Assembly: GCA_038238555.1 (NCBI GenBank)
Contig: JBBRXP010000131.1
Span: forward strand, 1 to 16,308
Direction of reading: 5' to 3'
Source: JANNXQ01 sp038238555
Lineage (GTDB): Bacteria > Verrucomicrobiota > Verrucomicrobiia > Chthoniobacterales > Chthoniobacteraceae
DNA: 16,308 bases
Shown here piece by piece: positions 1-7,173 of the stretch. Under the pieces are notes generated by a model. That model saw only the letters and a list, made by a program, of their open reading frames with translations, did not search any database and had not been told where the DNA came from. Each line of letters opens with the position of its first letter. Position 1 is the first letter of the stretch. The position numbers and the translations under genes were made by a program.

Positions 1-92
1 CGCATTGCCACGAAGAAAGCGTGGGCGCGGTCCTCGTCCGCAAAATACGTCACCGCTTCCAAGAGCGATTCGGGCAGGTTTTCCGTGTTCAT
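1..92 (-). CDS. Partial IS1595-type transposase, N-terminus only
   Basis: The first 30 codons of a minus-strand gene are present and the rest lies beyond the window edge. The readable peptide starts MNTENLPESLLEAVTYFADE and continues DRAHAFFVAMR. This resembles the N-terminus of IS1595-family (IS1016/ISXO2-like) transposases, in which a helical segment ending in a 'MRWP' stretch precedes a zinc ribbon; the zinc ribbon and DDE-type catalytic domain cannot be seen here. ATG is the first possible start, has no Shine-Dalgarno, and sits 6 bases after a good -10 hexamer. The upstream bases are clearly more AT-rich than the surrounding genome, as expected at an insertion sequence edge. The family call rests on pattern memory of a short peptide and is moderate. 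Confidence 0.55.
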   Translation of the reverse strand, partial: MNTENLPESLLEAVTYFADEDRAHAFFVAM

Positions 93-98
93 GCGATG

Positions 99-127
99 AA
101 TATGCACGAATTTGCATTATGCGTCAA
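99..127 (-). promoter_or_regulatory. Sigma70-like promoter of the partial transposase gene, possibly leaderless
   Basis: Read on the minus strand, TTGACG (127-122) is separated by 17 bases from CATATT (104-99), and the ATG at 92 follows 6 bases later. The predicted transcription start would therefore fall at or next to the start codon. No ribosome-binding site is visible. It is the strongest -35/-10 pair in the window. Confidence 0.6.
102..117. promoter_or_regulatory. Inverted repeat overlapping the transposase promoter
   Basis: ATGCA (102-106) and TGCAT (113-117) form a perfect 5-bp dyad around a 6-base centre. It lies across the promoter spacer and overlaps the -10 hexamer, the place where a repressor would block transcription. 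Short dyads of this size also occur by chance in AT-rich DNA, so the operator role is only a suggestion. Confidence 0.3.
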
Positions 128-138
128 GTAAATAATTA

Positions 139-150
139 CCCAAAATTGGG
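139..150. repeat. 12-bp perfect palindrome, possible insertion-sequence end
   Basis: CCCAAAATTGGG is self-complementary and marks the point where AT-rich sequence next to the partial transposase gives way to GC-rich sequence (from about 150). It could be part of the terminal inverted repeat of the element. The other end is outside the window, so this cannot be confirmed here. Confidence 0.3.
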
Positions 151-162
151 CGGCGAGGGATG

Positions 163-243
163 ACGGAGCGCCGCCGTCCTCGTGCGGCATCCGAGCGTCA
201 ACCGCGGCGCGTCGCGAGCCGCTCCAGGACGGCGGCGCTCCGT
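163..243. repeat. REP-like 18-bp perfect inverted repeat downstream of prc
   Basis: ACGGAGCGCCGCCGTCCT (163-180) and its exact reverse complement (226-243) flank a 45-base centre that itself contains GCGGC/GCCGC. The outer edge lies 4 bases beyond the prc stop codon. A stem of this strength could stop or stabilise the prc transcript, but no T-run follows in the minus direction, so it is not a classical intrinsic terminator. A near-copy of the arm (14 of 15 bases, 9515-9529) sits at the tpiA/PIG-L junction, suggesting a dispersed palindromic family. Confidence 0.65.
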
Positions 244-247
244 GACG

Positions 248-2434
248 CTACTTCGGCGAAACCGTACTGGCCGTTTGCTTTGGGCCGCCGCGCTGGAGCT
301 CGATGAGGTCGCCGAGAATGTTGAGCGTCTCGGTCTTCACAGGGTCGAGACCGGTTTTCTTCGCGCTGGCCTCGTCCTCATCCTCGACGGGCGTGTCGTT
401 TGTCTCCGCGTCGGCGGCCGGTTTGGCTTCTTCTTTTTTCTTGTCGTTTTTCACGAGTTGAAGCTCCGGCTTGCTCACGTTGTCGAGAGTCAGCGAGTAG
501 GCCTTTCTTTCCGGCGGCTTCACCTTGCCGCGCTCGGCGCTGCGCTTTTCCTTGATGGCTTTTTCTTCCTCGATTTCTGCGCGGCGGAGTTTTTCGTTGA
601 GCGAAATGCGATTTTCCACGATCCGCTTTTTCGTCTTCAGCAGATCTTCATTGATGTAGCCAAACTCCGGGTCGACGGCGACACGCGCCGCCGAGCGCTC
701 GCGGAGTTCACTCTTGAAAAGCGGCTTGTCGCAACGGTCGAAAGGCACGGGATCGACCGTATCGTAGGGCAGCGGACCTTTGAGAGCGCTCTCCCCGATC
801 TCGGCGTGATCGTAGGGCGAGGGCAGCTTCACGTCGCTCTCCACGCCGCGGAGCTGCGTGCTGCCACCGGCAATGCGGTAGAACTTTTGGATCGTGAGCT
901 TGAGAGCGCCGGCCTCGTTGTTGCCGCTGCCGAGGAAGGGCATGATGCGGCCGATCTCGAGCATGGTCTGCACGGTGCCCTTGCCAAAGGTGCTTTGGTC
1001 GCCCACGATCACCGCGCGATTATAATCCTGCAACGCGGCGGCGAAGATTTCGCTGGCGGAGGCGCTGAGGCGATTGGTGCATACGATGAGCGGCCCGTCC
1101 CACGCGACCGACGAATCGCGGTCCTTTGAAATGTGGATGCTGCCGTTGCTGTCCTTGGCCTGCACCACGGGGCCTTTCTTGATAAAGAGCCCGGTGAGAT
1201 TGACGGCTTCCTCGAGCGAGCCGCCGCCGTCGCGGCGCAAGTCCATCACGATGCCCTGCACGTTCTCCTGCTTGAGCCGATTGATGAGCGCCAGCACGTC
1301 CTTGGTGGTGCTCTTGGCGCCGGCCGCGCCGCTGTGCTCCATGTCGGCGTAAAAGGAGGGCAGCACGATCCAGCCGATGCGCATCCGCCGGCCGGCCGGG
1401 CCGGGGCGCTCGACGATTTCGGCCCTGGCTTCCTGCTCCTTGAGTTTGATCTCGTCGCGCTTGATCTCGATGACCTTGCGCACCGAGGGATCGTTGGCGC
1501 TCGCCGGCGCCACCTGCAAGCGCACCTGGGTGTCCTTCTTGCCGCGGATCATTTCCACGACTTTGTCGAGCTTCATATCCACGGCATCGACAAACGCTTT
1601 GTCGCCCTGCGCGACGGCGGTGACGCGGTCGCCCACTTTCAAGCGGCCATCCTTCGAGGCCGGGCCGCCGGGCACCAGTTCCATGATCTTCGCGTAACCT
1701 TCCTCGGAGTGAAGCACCGCGCCGATGCCCACAAGCGAGAGCCGCATATTGATGCTGAAATTTTCGAGCTCCGAGCGGCTCATGTATTCGGAATGCGGAT
1801 CGTAGGTCTGCGCGAGCACGGTGAGGAAACTCTTCACGATGTCTTCCTTGGTCTGCTCATGCAGGTTGCGCAGAATCTGGTCGTAGCGGCGGGTGAGCGT
1901 CTTCACCGGAGGATCGACCGCGTGTTGGTTGAGCGTCTCCTGCAGCAGCTCGCCTTCCACGCGCTCGCGCCAAATGCGGTCCGCGTCGGCCTCGTCCTTG
2001 GGCCACGGGGAATTCTTGCGGTCGATCTCGATCGTGCGGTCGCTCGCGAATTTGTAATCTCCTTTGAGCAACTCCTTGACCTTGGCCGCGCGATCTTCGA
2101 CGCGCCGCTTGTAGATATTGAAGATGGCAAACGCCGGGTCGGGATTGCCGAGCAGGATGTCGTCGTCGAGCGTCGTCGCGTATTTCGCGTTGAAGCCATC
2201 GATGTCCTTCTGCGTGAAATAGAGCCGGTAGTAATCGAGGGCTTCCACGTAGTTCTTGAGCAAGGCGGCCGAAGTCTTGTCGTTGAGTTTCTGCCGGCTG
2301 TAGTGGCCTTGTTCGAGAAGGCGGCCGACTGAGATTTCGATCTGGCCCGGCTCCGGTTCATCCGCAGCGATGCCGACGAGCGAGAAGATAAAAAGGGTGA
2401 CGAGCGGCAGGCGGAGGAAGCGGAGAAATTTCAT
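248..2434 (-). CDS. prc: Tail-specific (C-terminal processing) periplasmic protease Prc, S41 family
   Basis: A 728-residue serine protease that degrades or trims envelope proteins from their C-termini. An N-terminal hydrophobic signal (about residues 1-23, ending near GIAADEP) is followed by the Prc N-terminal helical domain, a PDZ domain (about 232-330), the S41 catalytic domain (about 350-545) and a long charged Lys/Glu-rich C-terminal region (about 560-728). The motif RLSASASEIFAAALQDY holds the likely nucleophile Ser459, and STFGKGTVQ holds the general base Lys485; the two are 26 apart instead of the usual 25 because of a one-residue insertion before TFGKG. E. coli Prc is 682 residues, so this protein is slightly longer. 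The ATG at 2434 was chosen because it gives a proper signal peptide; the frame is open upstream, but that extension has no signal-like sequence and overlaps the divergent gene. Monocistronic. Confidence 0.93.
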   Translation of the reverse strand: MKFLRFLRLPLVTLFIFSLVGIAADEPEPGQIEISVGRLLEQGHYSRQKLNDKTSAALLKNYVEALDYYRLYFTQKDIDGFNAKYATTLDDDILLGNPDPAFAIFNIYKRRVEDRAAKVKELLKGDYKFASDRTIEIDRKNSPWPKDEADADRIWRERVEGELLQETLNQHAVDPPVKTLTRRYDQILRNLHEQTKEDIVKSFLTVLAQTYDPHSEYMSRSELENFSINMRLSLVGIGAVLHSEEGYAKIMELVPGGPASKDGRLKVGDRVTAVAQGDKAFVDAVDMKLDKVVEMIRGKKDTQVRLQVAPASANDPSVRKVIEIKRDEIKLKEQEARAEIVERPGPAGRRMRIGWIVLPSFYADMEHSGAAGAKSTTKDVLALINRLKQENVQGIVMDLRRDGGGSLEEAVNLTGLFIKKGPVVQAKDSNGSIHISKDRDSSVAWDGPLIVCTNRLSASASEIFAAALQDYNRAVIVGDQSTFGKGTVQTMLEIGRIMPFLGSGNNEAGALKLTIQKFYRIAGGSTQLRGVESDVKLPSPYDHAEIGESALKGPLPYDTVDPVPFDRCDKPLFKSELRERSAARVAVDPEFGYINEDLLKTKKRIVENRISLNEKLRRAEIEEEKAIKEKRSAERGKVKPPERKAYSLTLDNVSKPELQLVKNDKKKEEAKPAADAETNDTPVEDEDEASAKKTGLDPVKTETLNILGDLIELQRGGPKQTASTVSPK

Positions 2435-2496
2435 CGAATGAGCTGTTGCGGGACGAGCGAGTGAGGACACTGGCAGAAAAGATCGAAAGCGCAAAC

Positions 2497-2527
2497 TTGC
2501 AATGGCAGACGGGCGCCGGGAGATAAC
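2497..2527 (+). promoter_or_regulatory. Possible leaderless promoter of the MBL-fold hydrolase gene
   Basis: TTGCAA (2497-2502) and GATAAC (2522-2527) are 19 bases apart (17-18 if the -10 is read as GAGATA or AGATAA). The GATAAC reading ends 7 bases before ATG 2535. TTGCAA is itself palindromic and sits in the 100-base divergent region between prc and this gene. Spacing is not ideal, so confidence is modest. Confidence 0.35.
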
Positions 2528-2534
2528 TCCGCGC

Positions 2535-3146
2535 ATGGAAATCCAATCCTTCACCGGCGGAGTCTTCGACACCAACTGCTTCTTTCTCCCCGCCTCGGGC
2601 ATCCTCATCGACGCTCCGCAGGATGCCGCGGCCTGGCTCGCCGGTGCCGGATACAAAGTGAAAACGCTCCTGCTCACACATGGACATATCGACCACGTGT
2701 GGGACGCCGCGCGTCTCAAACGCGAGCACGGCTGCCGGGTCGGCTATCACCGCGATGGCGAGCAGATGCTCACCGAGCCGGATTATTTTAAGCGCCTCGG
2801 TTTCGGCTGGGAGATCGAGCCCATCGCCGCAGATTTTTTCATCGAAGAAGCCGGGTCGCTCGTGGTCGAGGACGTCGATTTCCGCGTGCTGCTGGTGCCC
2901 GGCCATTGCCCGGGCAGTCTCTGTTTCTTCGAGCGCGCCGAGGCGGTGCTGTTTGGCGGCGACGTGCTGTTTGCCGGCGGCGTCGGGCGCTGGGATTTGC
3001 CGGGCGGCGATCGCGATCTGCTCTTCCACGGGATTCGCGAGAAGGTGCTTCCGCTCGGCGATGAGGTGACCGTGCTGCCCGGCCACGGCCCCGCCACCAA
3101 GATTGGGATCGAGCGGCAGACGAATCCATTCCTGGCCGAGGTCTGA
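2535..3146 (+). CDS. Metallo-beta-lactamase-fold hydrolase (glyoxalase II-like, YcbL type)
   Basis: A 203-residue cytosolic hydrolase with the two-metal site of the MBL fold. THGHIDH (48-54) gives the first three ligands and Asp53; His124 in PGHCPGS, Asp143 in GGDVLF and His184 in LPGHGP complete the set. The length and the lack of the C-terminal glutathione-binding domain match the short YcbL-like group of glyoxalase II relatives, which hydrolyse thioesters such as S-lactoylglutathione; the true substrate cannot be read from sequence. ATG 2535 was preferred over an in-frame ATG at 2502 because family members begin right before the first beta strand and because a -10-like hexamer sits 7 bases upstream. 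GGGAG lies 12 bases upstream, which is too far for a normal ribosome-binding site. Confidence 0.88.
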   Translation: MEIQSFTGGVFDTNCFFLPASGILIDAPQDAAAWLAGAGYKVKTLLLTHGHIDHVWDAARLKREHGCRVGYHRDGEQMLTEPDYFKRLGFGWEIEPIAADFFIEEAGSLVVEDVDFRVLLVPGHCPGSLCFFERAEAVLFGGDVLFAGGVGRWDLPGGDRDLLFHGIREKVLPLGDEVTVLPGHGPATKIGIERQTNPFLAEV

Positions 3147-3150
3147 TCGC

Positions 3151-3179
3151 TTGACTCCCTGCGCGTCCACTTACCAAAT
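3151..3179 (+). promoter_or_regulatory. Putative promoter of the ketose epimerase gene
   Basis: TTGACT (3151-3156) and CCAAAT (3174-3179) are spaced by 17 bases, starting 4 bases after the preceding stop codon. Transcription would begin around 3186, so the heptanucleotide repeat at 3187-3214 would form the 5' leader. The -10 match is weak. Confidence 0.35.
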
Positions 3180-3186
3180 GCGCGCC

Positions 3187-3214
3187 ACTCAACACTCAAC
3201 ACTCATCACTCACC
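3187..3214. repeat. Tandem heptanucleotide repeat, four ACTCAAC-type units
   Basis: ACTCAAC, ACTCAAC, ACTCATC and ACTCACC follow one another without gaps, ending 13 bases before the epimerase ATG. The same unit in the opposite orientation occurs at 7631-7658, and again in this orientation at 7731-7754. It is non-coding and lies in the probable 5' leader of the epimerase gene. Confidence 0.75.
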
Positions 3215-3227
3215 TTCCCCCACCGCC

Positions 3228-4082
3228 ATGCGTTTCGGCCTCAATACATTTCTCTACGCCAGCCCCTTCACCACGGAACAAGCGCCCAAGCTTTTTGCGA
3301 AGCTCAAGAAGTGGGGCTTCGAGACCGTGGAGATTCCCATCGAAGCGCCGGAGCATATCGATCCGCCCAAAGTGAAGGCCGCCGCGGATAAAGCCGGGCT
3401 CAAGATCGGCAGCGTGTGCGCGTGCATGGGGCCGGGGCGCGATTTCCGCGGCAGCGCGGCGGAGCAGAAGGTCGCGAGCGATTACGTGCGCGCGCTCATC
3501 GACCAGGCCGTGGTCCTCGGCTGCCCGTCCGTGATCGGGCCGATCTATTCCGTGGTCGGCCTCACCGGCGCGCACGACGATGCAACCAAGAAGCAGCACT
3601 TCGATCTTGTGGTGAAGAACCTCAAGCCGCTCGCGAAATATGCGGAGCAAAAAGGCGTGACGCTGTGCATCGAGCCGCTGAACCGCTTCGAGACCGATTT
3701 CCTCAACACGTGCGACCAGGGCCTCAAGCTCATCAAGGCCGTTGGCAGCAAGGCCGTGAAGCTGCACCTCGATACCTTCCACATGAACATCGAGGAAAAA
3801 AATCAGGCCGCCGCCATCCTCAAAGCCGGCAGGCTCCTCGCGCACTTCCACGCGTGCGGCTGCGATCGCGGCACGCCGGCCGGCGATCACATCGATTGGA
3901 AGCCGATCGTGGCCGCGCTGAAAAAGATCGGCTACCGGGGCGACGTGGTCATCGAGAGCTTCACCACCGACGTGAAAGTGATCGCCCGCGCCGCGGCCAT
4001 CTGGCGCAAGATGGAGCCCAAGCGCGACGACATCGCCGTGAAGGGGCTGGCGAACATGAAGAAATTTTTCGGCAGGAAGTAG
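3228..4082 (+). CDS. D-tagatose/D-psicose 3-epimerase-like sugar isomerase
   Basis: A 284-residue (beta/alpha)8 enzyme of the xylose isomerase-like superfamily. The four metal ligands of the ketose 3-epimerases are all visible at the expected spacing: Glu149 in CIEPLNRFE, Asp182 in HLDTFHMN, His208 in HFHACG and Glu243 in VIESFT. Glu155, His185 and Arg214 match the substrate-contacting residues of D-tagatose 3-epimerase. The length matches the family (about 290). It should interconvert ketoses at C3 in the cytosol, although relatives act on other sugars, so the exact substrate is open. ATG 3228 gives a normal N-terminus (MRFGLNTFLY) but has only pyrimidines upstream and no Shine-Dalgarno. It is followed after 52 bases by a cytochrome c dehydrogenase that appears to have its own promoter. 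Confidence 0.88.
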   Translation: MRFGLNTFLYASPFTTEQAPKLFAKLKKWGFETVEIPIEAPEHIDPPKVKAAADKAGLKIGSVCACMGPGRDFRGSAAEQKVASDYVRALIDQAVVLGCPSVIGPIYSVVGLTGAHDDATKKQHFDLVVKNLKPLAKYAEQKGVTLCIEPLNRFETDFLNTCDQGLKLIKAVGSKAVKLHLDTFHMNIEEKNQAAAILKAGRLLAHFHACGCDRGTPAGDHIDWKPIVAALKKIGYRGDVVIESFTTDVKVIARAAAIWRKMEPKRDDIAVKGLANMKKFFGRK

Positions 4083-4099
4083 CGGCGAGGCGCCGTGGA

Positions 4100-4127
4100 T
4101 TGACGCTGGGCAGTGGCTCACTAATCT
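4100..4127 (+). promoter_or_regulatory. Putative leaderless promoter of the cytochrome c dehydrogenase gene
   Basis: TTGACG (4100-4105), a 16-base spacer and TAATCT (4122-4127), ending 7 bases before ATG 4135. There is no ribosome-binding site between -10 and start. The -35 hexamer is the same as the one at 122-127. Confidence 0.45.
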
Positions 4128-4134
4128 CGCGCGC

Positions 4135-5769
4135 ATGGCGAACACCGCGCGTTTTCTTCTCCCGCTTCTGGCGATGCATTTTTCATCCACTGGCATCGCC
4201 GCCGATGCTGGACAGATGGAGCGCGGCGCGGCGCTCTATGCGCAGCAGTGCGTTCTCTGCCATCAACCCAGCGGGCTCGGTGCGCCGCCGGTTTATCCGC
4301 CTCTGGCGCACTCGGACTGGCTGGTGGCGGAGCGGGAGCGGGCGATCAAGGCGGTGTGCGAGGGGCTCGGCGGGCCGATCGCGGTGAATGGACAAGCTTT
4401 TGAAAATGCGATGCCTGCGCAGATGCTCGACGATGCGCAGGTGGCCGACGTGCTGACTTTCGTGGGTGCCTCGTGGGAAAATCACGCGGCTGCCTTCACC
4501 GCGGACGAGGTCGCGAAGGCACGGCGCAAGACGCGCTTCAAGACTTACGACGCGCTGGTGCAGGCCGCGGCGTATCAGCCGCTGCCGTCAGCGCCGGCAG
4601 GCTACACAGTGCAGGAAGTGGTGCGGCTGCCCGAGTTCTGCACGCGGCTGGCGAGCACGCCGCGGCGGCCCGGAGTGTATGTGCTGGCGCAGAACGGCGG
4701 CGTGTATCACCTCGATGTGGAGGGCAAAGCGCTCGCGCAAATCATCAAGCCGGGCGATTACCTCGACCTCGAACGCGGCAATATCCAGGCGCTGGGATTT
4801 ACCTTCGATGCGGATGGCGGGCTGTGGCTCGTGACCAATCAGCGGCTCGACAAAGGCCAGGCGATCGCGACCGCGGAGGTGGTGATCTGGCGCTCGTCCG
4901 CGGATGCCGGTGGGTATCCGTGCAAGCTCCAGCCTTGGTTCACGGCGCATTACCCGCAGGGCTTCGGCGGTTTCAATCACGGAGTCAGCCACATCGCCTT
5001 TGGGCCCGATGGCATGCTGTATGTCTCGAGTGGCTCGCGCACCGACGGCGGAGAGGCGAGTAAAGATCCGCGCTACTCCACGGCCGGGGAGGACGATCTT
5101 ACCGCGTGTCTCTGGCGGCTCGATCCGCGGGCGGAGAAACCCCAGATCGAAGTGTATGCGCGCGGCATCCGCAACGCCTACGCTTTTGCCTGGGATGCGG
5201 AAGGCCGGCTCTTCAGCTTTGCCAACGGCCCCGACTACAGCGCGCCGGAAGAAGTCGATGCCATCGAACGCGGGCGGCACTACGGTTTCCCGTATCAGTT
5301 TGCAAATCTCCCGGTGTCCCCGCATTTCCCCTACCCGCACACCCCGCCGCCGCCGTCGGGCGTGGACTTCACGCGGCCCGTCGCCAATCTCGGACCCGCC
5401 GGCGGCGAGGGCCTCTACACGCTCGACGCGCACTCTTCGCCGGGCGGCGTGATTTGGTGCGGCGAAGATTTTCCACCACCGCTCGGCGGCGGCTTTCTCG
5501 TCCCACGTTTCGGCAATCTGCTCGGCGCGCTCGCGGCTCCGGAAGATGTGGGCTTCGATGTGCTGACGATGCACATCACGCGCGCCGCCGATGGCCACTG
5601 GCAGGCGCGCACCGAACGTGTGCTCGCGCCTCTTGGCCGTCCCCTCGACACACATCGCGTCGGCCCGGGACGCGTGCTCATCCTCGAATACACGCGGCCC
5701 ACAAACTTCAAAGAGCGCATCGGCTGGCTGCCGGGCCGCATCCTCGAATTATCGCCGGCACGCAGATAG
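4135..5769 (+). CDS. Exported cytochrome c / beta-propeller sugar dehydrogenase fusion
   Basis: A 544-residue exported protein with two domains. Residues 1-23 form a signal peptide. A class I cytochrome c domain (about 24-112) carries the heme site CVLCH (39-43) and a probable axial Met93 in NAMPAQM. After a linker, residues about 150-540 form a six-bladed propeller of the soluble PQQ-dependent glucose/sorbosone dehydrogenase type, with blade motifs such as GVSHIAFGPDGMLYVSSGSR (from 283), YARGIRNAYAFAWD, and RGRHYGFPYQF. In this family a periplasmic sugar or alcohol is oxidised by the propeller and electrons pass to the heme. Whether PQQ is bound is not proven; no PQQ synthesis gene is in the window. 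The heme domain is N-terminal, whereas many PQQ enzymes have it C-terminal. The next gene follows after 18 bases. Confidence 0.85.
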   Translation: MANTARFLLPLLAMHFSSTGIAADAGQMERGAALYAQQCVLCHQPSGLGAPPVYPPLAHSDWLVAERERAIKAVCEGLGGPIAVNGQAFENAMPAQMLDDAQVADVLTFVGASWENHAAAFTADEVAKARRKTRFKTYDALVQAAAYQPLPSAPAGYTVQEVVRLPEFCTRLASTPRRPGVYVLAQNGGVYHLDVEGKALAQIIKPGDYLDLERGNIQALGFTFDADGGLWLVTNQRLDKGQAIATAEVVIWRSSADAGGYPCKLQPWFTAHYPQGFGGFNHGVSHIAFGPDGMLYVSSGSRTDGGEASKDPRYSTAGEDDLTACLWRLDPRAEKPQIEVYARGIRNAYAFAWDAEGRLFSFANGPDYSAPEEVDAIERGRHYGFPYQFANLPVSPHFPYPHTPPPPSGVDFTRPVANLGPAGGEGLYTLDAHSSPGGVIWCGEDFPPPLGGGFLVPRFGNLLGALAAPEDVGFDVLTMHITRAADGHWQARTERVLAPLGRPLDTHRVGPGRVLILEYTRPTNFKERIGWLPGRILELSPARR

Positions 5770-5787
5770 CTGGCAAAGTCCGCACCC

Positions 5788-6228
5788 ATGGTCGCCGATC
5801 GCATTGAGGAACAAGATTCCCGCAGAGCCCGCCTGAAGCGCGCGGCCAAGCTGTGGCTCGCCGCGATCTTCATCCTGCTGCGCGCGGCAGACGCAGGCCT
5901 GGCCTTCTTTGCGTGGCACCCCGTCAACCCGTGGCCGCTGCTTCGCGGGCTGGTGATCGGCAGCCTGCTGTGGACTTCCATCCTCATCGCCTTTGTCTGG
6001 AACCGCAGATCGTGGGCGCGCTACGCTCTGGCCACGGTGATGCTCGGGGTGATCTTCAGCTTCTCGCTCGCGGCGCTCACTCTCTCCTCGAATTGGTTGC
6101 CGGAGAATATGCGGCCCGTATGTGTGGGGCTCGGCGCCGTATGCATCTACGCCTTCTGCCTGCTGCCGCTGGCGCGCTCGCCGGCCGTCTATCGCCTGGC
6201 CACACCGCTCGGCGGCGCGCAGAAATGA
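5788..6228 (+). CDS. Small polytopic membrane protein of unknown function
   Basis: A 146-residue protein not assigned to a family. It starts with a charged stretch (residues 1-20, rich in Arg, Lys, Asp, Glu) followed by four hydrophobic segments at about 21-43, 50-68, 78-99 and 108-127, each long enough to cross the membrane. A short Arg-rich loop (NRRSWARYAL) between the second and third suggests a cytoplasmic loop. ATG 5788 is 18 bases after the dehydrogenase stop, so the two genes are probably co-transcribed, but no ribosome-binding site is seen. Codon use is like its neighbours. The context hints at a membrane-linked accessory role, but nothing in the sequence proves it. Confidence 0.75.
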   Translation: MVADRIEEQDSRRARLKRAAKLWLAAIFILLRAADAGLAFFAWHPVNPWPLLRGLVIGSLLWTSILIAFVWNRRSWARYALATVMLGVIFSFSLAALTLSSNWLPENMRPVCVGLGAVCIYAFCLLPLARSPAVYRLATPLGGAQK

Positions 6229-6356
6229 AGGATACGCGAAGGGCGAAACCACCCGCGGCAAGTGCGTCGCAGTCGCGCCCGCGCCTTTTCTTCTTGCCCC
6301 ACTCCGCAACCGTTTGCTTGAGTCTTCGCACACTCCGTGGATCGTACGCGCCCTCT

Positions 6357-7160
6357 ATGATGAAAGCCCTCGCTCTCGCGCTCGCCGCGTTTTCTTCGGT
6401 TGCGTTTGCCGAGCCTCCCGCCCACATCGACCTCAGCCAGTTGCCGCATCAATCCAAGATGATCGACGAGGTGGTGGTGCCCGTGCCGAGCGAGATTTTC
6501 GGAGTGCTCGACAAGCTCGGAAAGCCGCGCTGGGAGGACGTGCTGCGACCTGTCAACGATGCGAAGGCCAGCGGCGACCAGGCGCAAATCGCGCTCCAAC
6601 TCGGCACCGTGATCGCCGAAGGCTTCATCGCCGTGGAGGCCGAAAACGTGGAAGCGGTAAAAAACATCGGCAAGAAAGTGCTCACGCTTTCCGAGGCCAT
6701 CAACGTGCGCAAGGCCGTGCTCAAGCGCAGCAAAAGCATCACCGATTTTGCCGGGAAAAAAGAGTGGACCGCCGTGCGCCGTGAACTCGATGGCGCGCTC
6801 TCCGATGTGAAGGCCGCGATGATCGAGCTCAACAGCGAGCAGATGTCGCAACTCGTGAGCCTCGGCGGCTGGCTGCGCGGCACCGAGGCGCTCACGTCGG
6901 TCGTGTCGAGTAATTTTTCCAAAGACGGCGCCGAGCTCCTGCATCAACCGGTGATGCTCGACTACTTTGAGAAGCAGCTCGCCGGCATGCGGCCGCGGAC
7001 AAAAGGCAATCCCGTGGTGACCAAAGTGCAGAAAGGCTTGCTGGATATTCGGCCGCTCATCGGCCTCACCGACGGCACCGAGATCTCCGAAAAGACCGTG
7101 AAAGAAATCGGCGCCATCGTCCACGAACTCATTCAGTCCATCGGCGCCAGAGCCCGCTAA
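6357..7160 (+). CDS. Exported alpha-helical protein of unknown function
   Basis: A 267-residue protein (266 if the adjacent second ATG is used). A clear signal peptide, MMKALALALAAFSSVAFA, is followed by a probable cleavage before EPPAH. The mature part is almost all predicted helix, with amphipathic repeats rich in Lys, Glu and Ala, and no Cys, metal motif or catalytic signature that I recognise. A helical segment at about 60-160 (AQIALQLGTVIAEGFIAVEA onward) looks like a bundle. The frame is open further upstream through the preceding gene, but the signal peptide makes this start the sensible one. The gene is followed after 13 bases by a second exported protein, suggesting a pair that works together in the periplasm. 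Function unknown. Confidence 0.78.
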   Translation: MMKALALALAAFSSVAFAEPPAHIDLSQLPHQSKMIDEVVVPVPSEIFGVLDKLGKPRWEDVLRPVNDAKASGDQAQIALQLGTVIAEGFIAVEAENVEAVKNIGKKVLTLSEAINVRKAVLKRSKSITDFAGKKEWTAVRRELDGALSDVKAAMIELNSEQMSQLVSLGGWLRGTEALTSVVSSNFSKDGAELLHQPVMLDYFEKQLAGMRPRTKGNPVVTKVQKGLLDIRPLIGLTDGTEISEKTVKEIGAIVHELIQSIGARAR

Positions 7161-7173
7161 ATTTCCTCCGCTC

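Noticed and set aside
163..243. Intrinsic terminator for prc
   Set aside because: The stem is strong but the 45-base loop and absence of a T-run do not fit; annotated as a repeat instead.
1133..2332. 399-residue plus-strand ORF, and another at 182-1129
   Set aside because: Both are antisense to prc, have no recognisable domain and show the His/Arg/Ala-rich composition of shadow frames.
3210..4196. 328-residue minus-strand ORF
   Set aside because: Antisense to the epimerase gene, which has all four metal ligands on the plus strand.
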